A stretch of 64,000 bases of DNA, taken from positions 151,449 to 215,448 of the forward strand of contig NZ_JAMOIL010000008.1 of NCBI RefSeq assembly GCF_023656415.1, written 5' to 3'. The stretch is from Nocardioides bruguierae. Its GTDB lineage: Bacteria > Actinomycetota > Actinomycetes > Propionibacteriales > Nocardioidaceae. This document shows positions 15,345 through 23,523 of this stretch, piece after piece. A program made the position numbers and the translations under genes. Each line of letters opens with the position of its first letter. Position 1 is the first letter of the stretch. A model generated the notes under the pieces. The model saw only the letters and a list, made by a program, of their open reading frames with translations. It had not been told where the DNA came from and made no database searches.

Positions 15345-16922
15345 TCAGGCGGGGGCCGCGTCCAGGGCGTAGGGCGCGAGCTCGCCGGCGAGCTGCTCGG
15401 TGGCGCGGCCGACGACCACGGACCCCTCGGCGGTGTGCTCGAGGGAGTCGATCTCGCCGCCCTGGTGCAGCTTGTTGAGCAGGTCGCCCCGCTCGTAGGG
15501 CAGCAGCACCTTGAACTGCACGGCGGGCCGCGGCAGCTCGGACTCGATCACCGCGAGCGCCTCGGCGATGCCCTGGCCGGTCTTGGCCGAGACGACCACC
15601 AGGTGCGGCTCGTTGGCCTGGAGCCGGGCGAGGACCAGCGGGTCCGCCGCGTCCGCCTTGTTCACCACGACGAGCTCGGGGACGTCGGAGGCGTCGACGT
15701 CGGCCAGCACCGCCCGGACCGCGGAGAGCTGGCCCTCGGGGTCGGGGTGGGAGCCGTCGACGACGTGCAGGATGAGGTCGGCGTCCGCGACCTCCTCCAG
15801 AGTCGAGCGGAACGCCTCGATCAGCTGGTGCGGCAGGTGCCGGACGAAGCCGACCGTGTCGCTCATCGTGTAGACGCGGCCGTCGGCGGTGGTGGTGCGC
15901 CGGGTGGTCGGGTCCAGCGTGGCGAACAGCGCGTCCTCGACCAGGACGCCGGCGGAGGTGAGCCGGTTGAGCAGGCTCGACTTGCCGGCGTTGGTGTAGC
16001 CCGCGATCGCGACGCTGGGCACCTCGCGGCGGCGACGCTCGGAGCGCTTGGCGTCGCGGGTGACCTTCATCTGGCGCAGGTCGCGGTGCAGCTTGGCGAT
16101 CTTGGTGTTGATGCGCCGACGGTCGGTCTCGATCTTGGTCTCACCGGGGCCACGGCCACCGATGCCGGCGCCGCCGGCGACCCGGCCACCGGCCTGGCGC
16201 GACAGGTTGCCGCCCCAGCCGCGCAGGCGCTGCTTCATGTACTGCAGCTGCGCGAGCTCGACCTGGGCCTGGCCCTCCCGGGACTTCGCGTGCTGGGCGA
16301 AGATGTCGAGGATCAGCGCGGTCCGGTCGACGACCTTGACCTTGAGCCGGTCCTCCAGGTTGCGCAGCTGGCTCGGGGCGAGCTCGCCGTCGCAGATCAC
16401 GGTGTCGGCGCCGGTGACGGCCACGATCTCCTTGAGGGCGTCGGTCTTGCCGCGGCCGATGTAGGTGGCCGGGTCGGGCGAGGTGCGGCGCTGGTAGAGC
16501 GCCTCGAGCACCTCGGAGCCCGCGGTCTCGGCGAGCAGGGCCAGCTCGGCCATGGAGTTCTCCGCGTCCTGGGCGGACCCGGAGGTCCAGACGCCGACGA
16601 GGACGACGCGCTCCAGCCGCAGCTGGCGGTACTCGACCTCGGTGATGTCCTCGAGCTCGGTGCGCAGCGAGGCGACGCGGCGCAGCTGGTGGCGCTCGGC
16701 GAGCTCCATCGCGCCGGTGGTCGGGTCGACCTCCTCGGGGTCCTCGCCCGAGGCGTCCACGAGGTCGTGCGGCTCGTCGCCGGCGTAGCCCGACTCGAAG
16801 TCGTCGTCCTCGGCGCTCGCCCGCGTCGACGCGGCGTCCGCGTCCGTGGGGTCGAGGGCGTCCTCCCAGCCGGCGGTCTCGGCCAGCTCGGTGTCGAGGG
16901 AGAAGGGCTGTGCGTTGCTCAT
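15345..16922 (-). CDS. hflX: Ribosome-associated GTPase HflX
   Basis: HflX splits stalled 70S ribosomes under stress. The 525-residue product has an acidic, disordered N-terminal extension (about 1-75), the HflX N-domain with the glycine-rich linker GGAGIGGRGPGETKIETDRR, and the G domain with GYTNAGKSS (G1), DTVGFV (G3) and NKAD (G4). GGAGG precedes the ATG at 16922. It is divergent from the sigma factor gene at 17058 and within the conserved hflX-dapF-miaA region. Confidence 0.95.
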   Translation of the reverse strand: MSNAQPFSLDTELAETAGWEDALDPTDADAASTRASAEDDDFESGYAGDEPHDLVDASGEDPEEVDPTTGAMELAERHQLRRVASLRTELEDITEVEYRQLRLERVVLVGVWTSGSAQDAENSMAELALLAETAGSEVLEALYQRRTSPDPATYIGRGKTDALKEIVAVTGADTVICDGELAPSQLRNLEDRLKVKVVDRTALILDIFAQHAKSREGQAQVELAQLQYMKQRLRGWGGNLSRQAGGRVAGGAGIGGRGPGETKIETDRRRINTKIAKLHRDLRQMKVTRDAKRSERRRREVPSVAIAGYTNAGKSSLLNRLTSAGVLVEDALFATLDPTTRRTTTADGRVYTMSDTVGFVRHLPHQLIEAFRSTLEEVADADLILHVVDGSHPDPEGQLSAVRAVLADVDASDVPELVVVNKADAADPLVLARLQANEPHLVVVSAKTGQGIAEALAVIESELPRPAVQFKVLLPYERGDLLNKLHQGGEIDSLEHTAEGSVVVGRATEQLAGELAPYALDAAPA

Positions 16923-17057
16923 GTGCCTCCGTGGCAGTCGGTGTCCTGCATCCAGGGTAGGTCCGGTTCAACGCGGGCGCGAAGCAGTTTCATCCCGACG
17001 TCAACCCCACCCGACCCCTCGTGCGTTGATGGGGGGCACGCTCGGGAGAGGACAGGG

Positions 17058-17579
17058 ATGAGAGAGACGGACCGGCACTCCTTCGAGGAGTGGGCCCGCG
17101 GCCGGCAGCAGGCGATGCTGCGCACCGCCTACCTGGTGACGGGAGACCTGCACCGGGCCGAGGACCTCCTCCAGGAGGCCCTCGTCGCGGCGGCGCAGCG
17201 CTGGGGCACCCTGCGCGAGGGCAACCCGGAGGCGTGGGTGCGCACCGTCGTGGCCCGTCGGCACATCTCCTGGTGGCGCAAGCACCGTCGCGAGACGCTC
17301 ACCGACGCCCCCGCGGGTGCGGGCGAGGGGCGGACGCCGGCGGCGGACCCCTCCGGTCGCGTCACCGGCCGCGTCGTGCTGCTCGACGCGCTCGACCGGC
17401 TCACCGCCAAGCAGCGCTCGGTGCTGGTCCTGCGGTTCCTGGAGGACCTCTCCGTCGCCGAGACCGCCCATGCGCTGGGCGTCACCACCGGCACCGTCAA
17501 GCGGCAGACCTCCGTGGCGCTGGAGCGCCTGCGCGACGTCGCCCCCGAGCTGCGCGACCTCGTGGAGGAGAACCGATGA
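17058..17579 (+). CDS. SigE-family ECF RNA polymerase sigma factor
   Basis: A 173-residue sigma-70 family factor of the actinobacterial SigE-like ECF group. Region 2 covers about 6-50 (WARGRQQAMLRTAYLVTGDL) and region 4 about 108-165 (RLTAKQRSVLVLRFLEDLSV, then ETAHALGVTTGTVKRQTS). AGAGGACAGGG precedes the ATG. The stop overlaps the ATG of the next gene, a membrane protein likely to be its partner or regulator. Confidence 0.88.
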   Translation: MRETDRHSFEEWARGRQQAMLRTAYLVTGDLHRAEDLLQEALVAAAQRWGTLREGNPEAWVRTVVARRHISWWRKHRRETLTDAPAGAGEGRTPAADPSGRVTGRVVLLDALDRLTAKQRSVLVLRFLEDLSVAETAHALGVTTGTVKRQTSVALERLRDVAPELRDLVEENR

Positions 17580-18814
17580 ACAGCAACGACCTGCACGACC
17601 GGCTCCTCGCGCTGCGCGAGGACCTCGACCTGCCCGAGACCCGCGTCGCCGAGGGCGCCTGGGAGACCGGGCGCACCCGCCAGCGGCGCCGCCGTGCCGC
17701 GGGGGCGGTGGCGGGCGTCGCCGCCGTGGCCGTGATCGCGGCCGGCACCGCGCTCGTCGGTGGCGGCACGACCGACGCCGGGAGGATCGGCCCCGCGAGC
17801 ACGGTGCCGTCGACGTCCCTGCCCTCCGCCACCGCGACGAGCGGTCCGGTGACGCCGATGGGTGAGTTCCGCGGCCTGGGGGTCGGCGGCGCCGTGGTGA
17901 CCCGAGCCGGTTTGGGAGGCCTCGCCGAGGAGGCCGCGTCCGTGACGCTCCAGGGCCGCAGCGCCGGCACGGTGTCCGAGGCGATCGAGGTCGTCGGCGG
18001 TGCCCTGCCCGACTGGGCAGCGTCGTCCTCCGACGGCGTGCTGATCTGCTGGGCCGGCGGGGAGCAGGCACTCGTCGCCGACCCCACCCAGCAGCTGCGC
18101 CCCGACTCCTTCAGCCCCACCGGGGCTCTCCTCGCCACGTTCTCCGACCAAGGCCTCGAGGTCCTCGACCTCGTCGACGGCGGCGGCTCCACCTACCCGT
18201 TCGACTCGCTCGGCGACCTCGCCGACGTCGGCCCCGACGCCCTCCAGCTGACCTGGGCGGACGACGAGCACCTGCTGATCGCCGAGGCCCGCTCCGCCTA
18301 CGAGGACGCGGGCACGCCGCGCGCCGTGCTGCTCGACGCCGTCACGGGCGACGTCACGGCGACGGCACTGTCGGGCGGCACCGTGTACCTCGACGGCTCG
18401 CCGATCGTCCTGCACGCCAGCCGCGCCTACACCGGCAGCACCGTCTGGTGGAGCCGCGCCGGCAACCTCGGGATGACCACCCTCCTGCCGCTCGCCGCCG
18501 ACGGGCTCGTCGCCGGGAGCAGCTCCACCTCGATCCCAGGCGCGGACTCGGCCGAGGCCGGACGATTCACCCAGGTCGAGGTGTGGGACAGCACCGACTT
18601 CGCCCTGGCCGCCCAGCTCCCGGTGCCGAACGGCACGCACCCCGCCGTCCTCGACCTCGACGCGAGCCACGTGCTGGCGAGCCTGCGGGACGCGGACGGC
18701 ACCACGCTGGTCGACGTGCCGTTCGGGGCGCGGGAGGGCGAGCCGGTCACCGGCGTCCTGCGCCTGGACGGGGCCACCGGCGCCGTCGCCGTCCGCCCCG
18801 GCGGGCTGGGCTGA
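17576..18814 (+). CDS. Membrane protein coupled to the ECF sigma factor
   Basis: A 412-residue protein: cytoplasmic N-terminus (about 1-40, basic at 35-41), one membrane segment (about 42-62), then a large extracytoplasmic part with beta-propeller-like periodicity (for example VLLDAVTGDV and TGVLRLDGATGAV). There is no zinc-binding anti-sigma HxxxCxxC motif. The ATGA overlap with the sigma gene implies paired function, perhaps as a non-canonical anti-sigma or sensor. The function is inferred from context only. Confidence 0.65.
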   Translation: MNSNDLHDRLLALREDLDLPETRVAEGAWETGRTRQRRRRAAGAVAGVAAVAVIAAGTALVGGGTTDAGRIGPASTVPSTSLPSATATSGPVTPMGEFRGLGVGGAVVTRAGLGGLAEEAASVTLQGRSAGTVSEAIEVVGGALPDWAASSSDGVLICWAGGEQALVADPTQQLRPDSFSPTGALLATFSDQGLEVLDLVDGGGSTYPFDSLGDLADVGPDALQLTWADDEHLLIAEARSAYEDAGTPRAVLLDAVTGDVTATALSGGTVYLDGSPIVLHASRAYTGSTVWWSRAGNLGMTTLLPLAADGLVAGSSSTSIPGADSAEAGRFTQVEVWDSTDFALAAQLPVPNGTHPAVLDLDASHVLASLRDADGTTLVDVPFGAREGEPVTGVLRLDGATGAVAVRPGGLG

Positions 18815-18834
18815 GCCAGGCCCGGCGGACCGAA

Positions 18835-18875
18835 CGTCATACGGAGCGGACGCACAGTCCCTCAGAGGTATGACG
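18835..18875. promoter_or_regulatory. Inverted repeat upstream of the mprF-like gene
   Basis: CGTCATAC (18835-18842) and GTATGACG (18868-18875) are a perfect 8-bp inverted repeat with a 25-nt spacer. It could be a dyad operator or an RNA hairpin; the bound factor is unknown. Confidence 0.35.
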
Positions 18876-18928
18876 CTGCGCGGCCGAGAAGAGGAGCAAG
18901 GTCTGGTCAAGGCCGACGGCAAACGCTT

Positions 18929-21514
18929 GTGACCGGACGCACCCGTGCCGATGGCACGGGTGCCATGAACACGCTGCAGATCCTGACGTCCCGGCCCGTC
19001 CGACGGTGGCTCGCGCCCCTCGGCGTCCTCGGCGTCCTCGCCCTCGCCCTGCTGTTCCTCCACCGCTCGCTGGGCGGGTACGACTGGCACGCGCTGCCGG
19101 CCGACCTCGGCGCGATCGGCCCTGTGCCGGTCACGGGGGCACTGGCGGCGACGGCGCTGAGCTACCTGGCGATGACGGGGTACGACGCCCTGGCGCTGCG
19201 CTACGTCGCCGACCTGGTGCCGCAGCGGCTGCCGTGGCGGCGCTACGCCTCGGCGTCCCTGGTGGCCACCGCGTTCGGCAACAGCCTCGGCGCCTCGGCC
19301 ATCGTCGGCGCCGCGCTGCGCGCCCGGGTCTACTCGGCCTGGCAGATCCCGGCCGCGGCGATCCAGCGGATCATCGGCTTCAACCTGCTCACCCTCGGCC
19401 TCGGCTTCGCGGTGCTCTCCGGCGGCGGCGTGCTCGCCCACCCCGAGCGGGCGTCGGCGGCGCTGCACCTCCCGGAGCCGGTGGTCACCGGTCTCGCGGT
19501 CGCCGTGCTCGCACCGGTGGTCGGCTACCTCCTGTGGTCGCGGCTCGGACGCCGGCCCCTCACCGTCAAGGGCCACGAGCTGGCCCGGCCGGGCTACGGC
19601 CTCGCGGTGACCCAGGTGGCGCTGTCCACCGTGGAGGTCGCGCTCATGGCCGCGGCGCTGTGGTTCCTGCTGCCCGTTGGCCTGGACGTGGCGTTCGTGC
19701 CGTTCGTGGCCGCGTTCGCGATCGCCACGGTGGTCGGGCTGGTCAGCAACGTGCCCGGCGGCGTGGGGGTGTTCGAGTCCGTGCTGCTGGTGCTGCTCTC
19801 CTCGGCCGTGGACCCGGTCGCCCTGGCCCCGGCGCTCGTGGCGTTCCGGGTCGTCTACTTCCTGCTGCCGCTGCTGGTGGCCGCCGTCCTGCTGGTGGCC
19901 CTCGAGGCCCGCCGCGGACGCGACGCCGAGACCGGCGCCTCCCGCTCCCAGACCGTCGAGCTGGTCGGTGTGCTGACCCCGTCCGTGCTGGCCCTCATCG
20001 TGGCCGGCCTGGGCGTGGTGATGCTCGCGACCGGCGAGGTGCCCGGCCTGCGCGCGCACCTGCCCGAGGGCTCCGCCTTCGCGGTGAGCCTCGTGGGCAT
20101 CACGCTGCTGCTGCTGGCTCGCGGCCTGCACCGGCGCCTGCGCGAGGCCTGGGTCGTGACCCGCGCCCTGCTCTTCGCCCAGGTGGGGCTCTCGCTGCTG
20201 CTCGGCGCCACGGTGCCGGGCCTGGCCGGCCTCGGCGTGCTGGCGCTCCTCGCCCCGGCGCGCGGCGTCTTCCACCGCCGCTCCGGCTCCTTCCACCACC
20301 CCCGCGGCCTGTCCTGGACCCTCGCGGCGACCGGCATCGTCGGCGCCGCCCTCTACTGGCACCAGAGCGCCGCGTGGGGCACCGACGGCACCGTGCTGCT
20401 CAGCGTGAGCGACCAGCACCCGGCCAGCGTCCGCGTCGCGGCCCTGCTGGGCGTCGTCGGCGTGCTCGTGCTCGGCCTGCGCCTCCTGCGCCCGCTCGTG
20501 CCCGGCCCCCGCACCACCCGCTGCCCCGAGGAGCTGGCGAAGGCCGAGGAGATCGTCTCGACGCGGGGGCGCGCCACGTCCCACCTCGCCTTCACCGGCG
20601 ACAAGCGCCTGCTGTTCTCCGCCGACGGCGCCTCGTTCCTGATGTACCAGGTCGAGGGCCGCTCCTGGATCACCATGGGCGCCCCCGTCGGCGACCCCGG
20701 CACCTTCGCCGCGCTGCTGCGCGACTTCGTGGCGCTGGCCGAGCGGCACGACGGCCGCCCGGTGCTCTACAGCGTCGGCGAGGAGCACGCCGACCTCTAC
20801 CGCGAGCTGGGCCTGAGCCTGACCAAGCTCGGCGAGGAGGCCGTCGTCGACCTCACCACCTTCGCGATGACCGGCAAGCGCTACGCCAAGATGCGCCGCT
20901 GGGTGAACATCAACGTCACCGCCGGCTCCGAGGTCGAGATCCTCGCCCCCGAGCAGGTCACCGACGCCCTCATGGCCGAGATGCGCGAGGTCTCCGACGA
21001 GTGGCTGGCCGAGCGCAACGCGAAGGAGAAGCGGTTCTCCCTCGGCCCGTTCGACGACGAGTACGTGCGCCGCTTCCCGGTGGCCACCGTGCGGTTCGAG
21101 GGCCGGCTGCTCGCCTTCGCCACCCTCTGGGTGGGCCAGGAGGACGGCTCCGTGGCCGTCGACCTCATGCGCCAGCGCTCCGGCGGCCCGGCGAACGTCA
21201 TGAACTTCCTCTTCGTCCGCATCATGCAGTGGGGCCAGGAGCAGGGCATGCGCTCCTTCAGCCTCGGCATGGCCCCGCTCTCCGGCCTGGCCACCGGCGA
21301 GGACGCCACCACGTGGGACCGGATCGGCGCCCTCGTCTTCGCCCGCGGCGAGAAGTACTACAACTTCCAGGGCGTGCGGCACTTCAAGGACTGCTTCCAC
21401 CCCACCTGGGAGTCGCGCTACGTGGTGACCCCCAAGGGCCTCGCGTTCCCGACCGCCATGGTCAACGTCGCCACGCTCGTCGGCGGCGGCGTGCGGGGGC
21501 TCGTCTCCCGCTGA
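18929..21514 (+). CDS. MprF-like bifunctional lysyl-phosphatidylglycerol flippase/synthetase
   Basis: MprF transfers an amino acid from aminoacyl-tRNA to phosphatidylglycerol and flips the lipid, lowering cationic-peptide sensitivity. The 861-residue product has about 13-14 membrane segments in residues 25-530 (including the flippase-like SNVPGGVGVFES stretch) and a C-terminal cytosolic DUF2156/GNAT-like synthase domain (about 540-855) with SVGEEHADLYRELGLSLTK and FLMYQ-type blocks. The start is uncertain: GTG 18929 or ATG 18965. A 9-bp hairpin (18941-18961) ends 3 nt before ATG 18965 and would mask a ribosome site for that start. The amino acid carried cannot be told. Confidence 0.88.
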   Translation: MTGRTRADGTGAMNTLQILTSRPVRRWLAPLGVLGVLALALLFLHRSLGGYDWHALPADLGAIGPVPVTGALAATALSYLAMTGYDALALRYVADLVPQRLPWRRYASASLVATAFGNSLGASAIVGAALRARVYSAWQIPAAAIQRIIGFNLLTLGLGFAVLSGGGVLAHPERASAALHLPEPVVTGLAVAVLAPVVGYLLWSRLGRRPLTVKGHELARPGYGLAVTQVALSTVEVALMAAALWFLLPVGLDVAFVPFVAAFAIATVVGLVSNVPGGVGVFESVLLVLLSSAVDPVALAPALVAFRVVYFLLPLLVAAVLLVALEARRGRDAETGASRSQTVELVGVLTPSVLALIVAGLGVVMLATGEVPGLRAHLPEGSAFAVSLVGITLLLLARGLHRRLREAWVVTRALLFAQVGLSLLLGATVPGLAGLGVLALLAPARGVFHRRSGSFHHPRGLSWTLAATGIVGAALYWHQSAAWGTDGTVLLSVSDQHPASVRVAALLGVVGVLVLGLRLLRPLVPGPRTTRCPEELAKAEEIVSTRGRATSHLAFTGDKRLLFSADGASFLMYQVEGRSWITMGAPVGDPGTFAALLRDFVALAERHDGRPVLYSVGEEHADLYRELGLSLTKLGEEAVVDLTTFAMTGKRYAKMRRWVNINVTAGSEVEILAPEQVTDALMAEMREVSDEWLAERNAKEKRFSLGPFDDEYVRRFPVATVRFEGRLLAFATLWVGQEDGSVAVDLMRQRSGGPANVMNFLFVRIMQWGQEQGMRSFSLGMAPLSGLATGEDATTWDRIGALVFARGEKYYNFQGVRHFKDCFHPTWESRYVVTPKGLAFPTAMVNVATLVGGGVRGLVSR

Positions 21515-21552
21515 GGCCGGCGGCCGGGTGGCGGCGATCTCGAGGCTCCTCG

Positions 21553-21607
21553 CCAGGGCTCGTCGCGCCTCGATCACCGGTAGGGGCCAGGGCTCGCCGC
21601 GCCTCGA
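21553..21607. repeat. 21-bp direct repeat, two copies, 34-bp period
   Basis: CCAGGGCTCG(T/C)CGCGCCTCGA occurs at 21553-21573 and 21587-21607 in the spacer after the mprF-like gene. It is non-coding. Confidence 0.7.
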
Positions 21608-21629
21608 CCAGCGGCCCCGGGGCCACCAC

Positions 21630-21635
21630 TAGGGT
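21630..21635 (+). promoter_or_regulatory. Leaderless -10 element of the DUF202 operon
   Basis: TAGGGT ends 6 nt before the ATG at 21642, with no Shine-Dalgarno sequence. Confidence 0.5.
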
Positions 21636-21641
21636 GGCCGC

Positions 21642-22001
21642 ATGCAGCGCTGGCCGCGGTGGGTCTACGGCGAGGGCGAGGACCCGGACTACCGGTTCAC
21701 CCTCGCCAACGAGCGCACGTTCCTGGCCTGGATCCGCACCGCGCTGGCGCTGATCGCCGGTGCCGTCGCGGTCCGCGCCCTCGACCTCGGCCTGCCCGGC
21801 TGGGCGACGCAGGCGCTGGCCGGCGTCCTGGCCGTGCTCGGCATGGCCGGCGGCGTGGTCGCCTGGTTGCGCTGGGCGCGCGGCGAGCGGGCCATGCGCA
21901 GCAACGCGCCCCTGCCCGACAACCGCGCCGGCCTCGGCCTCACCGGAGGCGTGGTGCTGGTCGCGGCCGTGGTCGTCGTCGTGCTCGTCGCGGTGGCATG
22001 A
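21642..22001 (+). CDS. DUF202 (YidH-like) membrane protein
   Basis: A 119-residue protein with three membrane segments after the DUF202 signature FTLANERTFLAWIRTALALI (about 18-37). The family is widespread, small and functionally obscure. Its stop overlaps the ATG of a second, divergent DUF202 gene, so they probably form a hetero-oligomer or paired unit. It is probably translated from a leaderless mRNA. Confidence 0.82.
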   Translation: MQRWPRWVYGEGEDPDYRFTLANERTFLAWIRTALALIAGAVAVRALDLGLPGWATQALAGVLAVLGMAGGVVAWLRWARGERAMRSNAPLPDNRAGLGLTGGVVLVAAVVVVVLVAVA

Positions 22002-22378
22002 CCCCGGGCATGACTGATGGAACCGGCTCGGGGACGACGGGGCCCTGGCGCGACCCCACCGTCGGCACCGCGCCCGAGCGGGCCGCCCAGCACGAGCGCA
22101 CGGCACTGGCCTGGCAGCGCACCGGCCTGTCGGTCGCCGTCGCGGCCCTGGCCGCAGCGCGGTTCGCCTGGCTCGAGGTGGGTCCGCTGGCCCTGGTCGA
22201 CGTCGTGGTGGCGCTGAGCCTGATGGGGTGGTTCGTCCGCGAGTCCCGCCGTCGGCACGGACGACGGCAGGCGGGCGTGCCCGCCGCACCGGCCGTGGGC
22301 CCGGCGCTGGTCGCGGGCGCCGTGGTGGTGCTGGGTGCCGTCGAGCTGGTCGCGGTGCTCCGGGCCGCGGCGGGCTGA
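21998..22378 (+). CDS. Second DUF202-family membrane protein
   Basis: A 126-residue protein with the degenerate DUF202 motif AAQHERTALAWQRTGLSVAV (about 29-48) and three hydrophobic segments. It is ATGA-coupled to the preceding DUF202 gene and convergent with dapF. An internal ATG at 22010 would shorten it by four residues. Confidence 0.75.
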   Translation: MTPGMTDGTGSGTTGPWRDPTVGTAPERAAQHERTALAWQRTGLSVAVAALAAARFAWLEVGPLALVDVVVALSLMGWFVRESRRRHGRRQAGVPAAPAVGPALVAGAVVVLGAVELVAVLRAAAG

Positions 22379-22405
22379 GAAACCCTGCGGTAGCCCGGGC
22401 CGGCC

Positions 22406-23257
22406 TCAGAGGTCGGTCTCGCCCCGGGCGACGAGCACGGCGGGGCCGGTCATCACGATGCGCCCCTCGGCCGTCCAGTCGACGGTGAGCGTGCCGCCGG
22501 GCAGGTCCACGACCCGGGTGACGGCCTCCCCCTCGGCGCGGCCGTCGCGCAGCGCGCTGGCCACCGCCACCGCGCAGGCGCCGGTGCCGCAGGAGCGGGT
22601 CTCGCCCGAGCCACGCTCGTGCACCCGCATCCGCACGTGGCCCGGGGCGACGTCCTCGACGAACTCGACGTTGACGCCCGCGGGGTAGAACGACCGGTCG
22701 AAGGTGGGCTCGGCCAGCAGCGGACCGACCGGGCCGCCGGCGTCCACGCTCTCGACGAACGCCACCGCGTGCGGGTTGCCCATGTCGACGCCGACGGCGC
22801 CCCACGAGGTCTCGCCGACCGCGACGGTGGTGTCGCCCATCAGCCGCGGGACGCCCATGTCGACGCTGATCTCGCCGTCGGCCGCGCCGCCGGCGAAGGT
22901 GATCGTCTTGAGGCCGTCGCGGGTGGCCACCGGCAGCGGGGCGGAGGCGTCGGCCAGGCCCTCGGTGACGAGGTGGCGGGCGAAGACGCGGATGCCGTTG
23001 CCGCACATCTCGGCGACCGACCCGTCGGCGTTGCGGTAGTCCATGAACCACTCGGCCTGCTCGGCGCCGGTGCCGGGCTGGTCCACGTACCGGGCCCGCA
23101 CGACCCGCAGCACGCCGTCGCCGCCGAGGCCGGCACGGCGGTCGCACAGGGCCGCCACGCGGGACGCGGGCAGCTCGCCGTGCAGGTGCAGGTCGGGGTC
23201 CGGCAGGAGGACGAAGTCGTTCTCGGTGCCGTGGCCCTTGAGGAACGGGTAGGTCAC
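22406..23257 (-). CDS. dapF: Diaminopimelate epimerase
   Basis: DapF interconverts LL- and meso-diaminopimelate for lysine and peptidoglycan synthesis. The 283-residue product carries both catalytic cysteines, Cys85 in AEMCGNGIR and Cys223 in SCGTGACA, with the flanking GNPHAV block. The GTG start at 23257 lies 7 nt after TACCGT, so the mRNA is probably leaderless. Confidence 0.96.
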   Translation of the reverse strand: MTYPFLKGHGTENDFVLLPDPDLHLHGELPASRVAALCDRRAGLGGDGVLRVVRARYVDQPGTGAEQAEWFMDYRNADGSVAEMCGNGIRVFARHLVTEGLADASAPLPVATRDGLKTITFAGGAADGEISVDMGVPRLMGDTTVAVGETSWGAVGVDMGNPHAVAFVESVDAGGPVGPLLAEPTFDRSFYPAGVNVEFVEDVAPGHVRMRVHERGSGETRSCGTGACAVAVASALRDGRAEGEAVTRVVDLPGGTLTVDWTAEGRIVMTGPAVLVARGETDL

Positions 23258-23264
23258 CGCTCCA

Positions 23265-23270
23265 CGGTAC
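23265..23270 (-). promoter_or_regulatory. Leaderless -10 element of dapF
   Basis: TACCGT on the minus strand lies 7 nt before the GTG start of dapF. No Shine-Dalgarno sequence is present. Confidence 0.45.
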
Positions 23271-23405
23271 CGGCCACGCGGGGACCAGACGGACCTAGTC
23301 CGAACGGGCCATCCGAGTGCACCCGTTCACTCCTGACGCGGCCCGCCCGCCGAACGTAACGTTTCGGACAAGGGCGACCCGCCGGATCCCGGGCCGCTCC
23401 GCTAC

Positions 23406-23460
23406 TGCTCCCCCTCCCCCCTCTCTCGATCCCGCTCCCCTCCCCCCGCCCCCGTCCGCC
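23406..23460 (+). other. Polypyrimidine tract in the leader of the TSP3-repeat gene
   Basis: Only about seven of these 55 bases are purines on the plus strand, which stands out even in this GC-rich genome. It lies about 60-120 nt before the ATG at 23524, so it is probably in the 5' untranslated region. AAGGAG follows further downstream as ribosome site. Confidence 0.6.
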
Positions 23461-23523
23461 GACGTCCCCCGTCGGCCTGCCGAGCGCGCCCGGAGGTGGC
23501 CCCCAGCGAAGGAGCCTCCGCCC

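Noticed and set aside
17129..21577. Long minus-strand open frame of nearly 1,500 codons
   Set aside because: It is antisense to the sigma factor, membrane protein and mprF-like genes. High GC leaves opposite frames open, and its composition is His/Gln/Arg-rich without domains.
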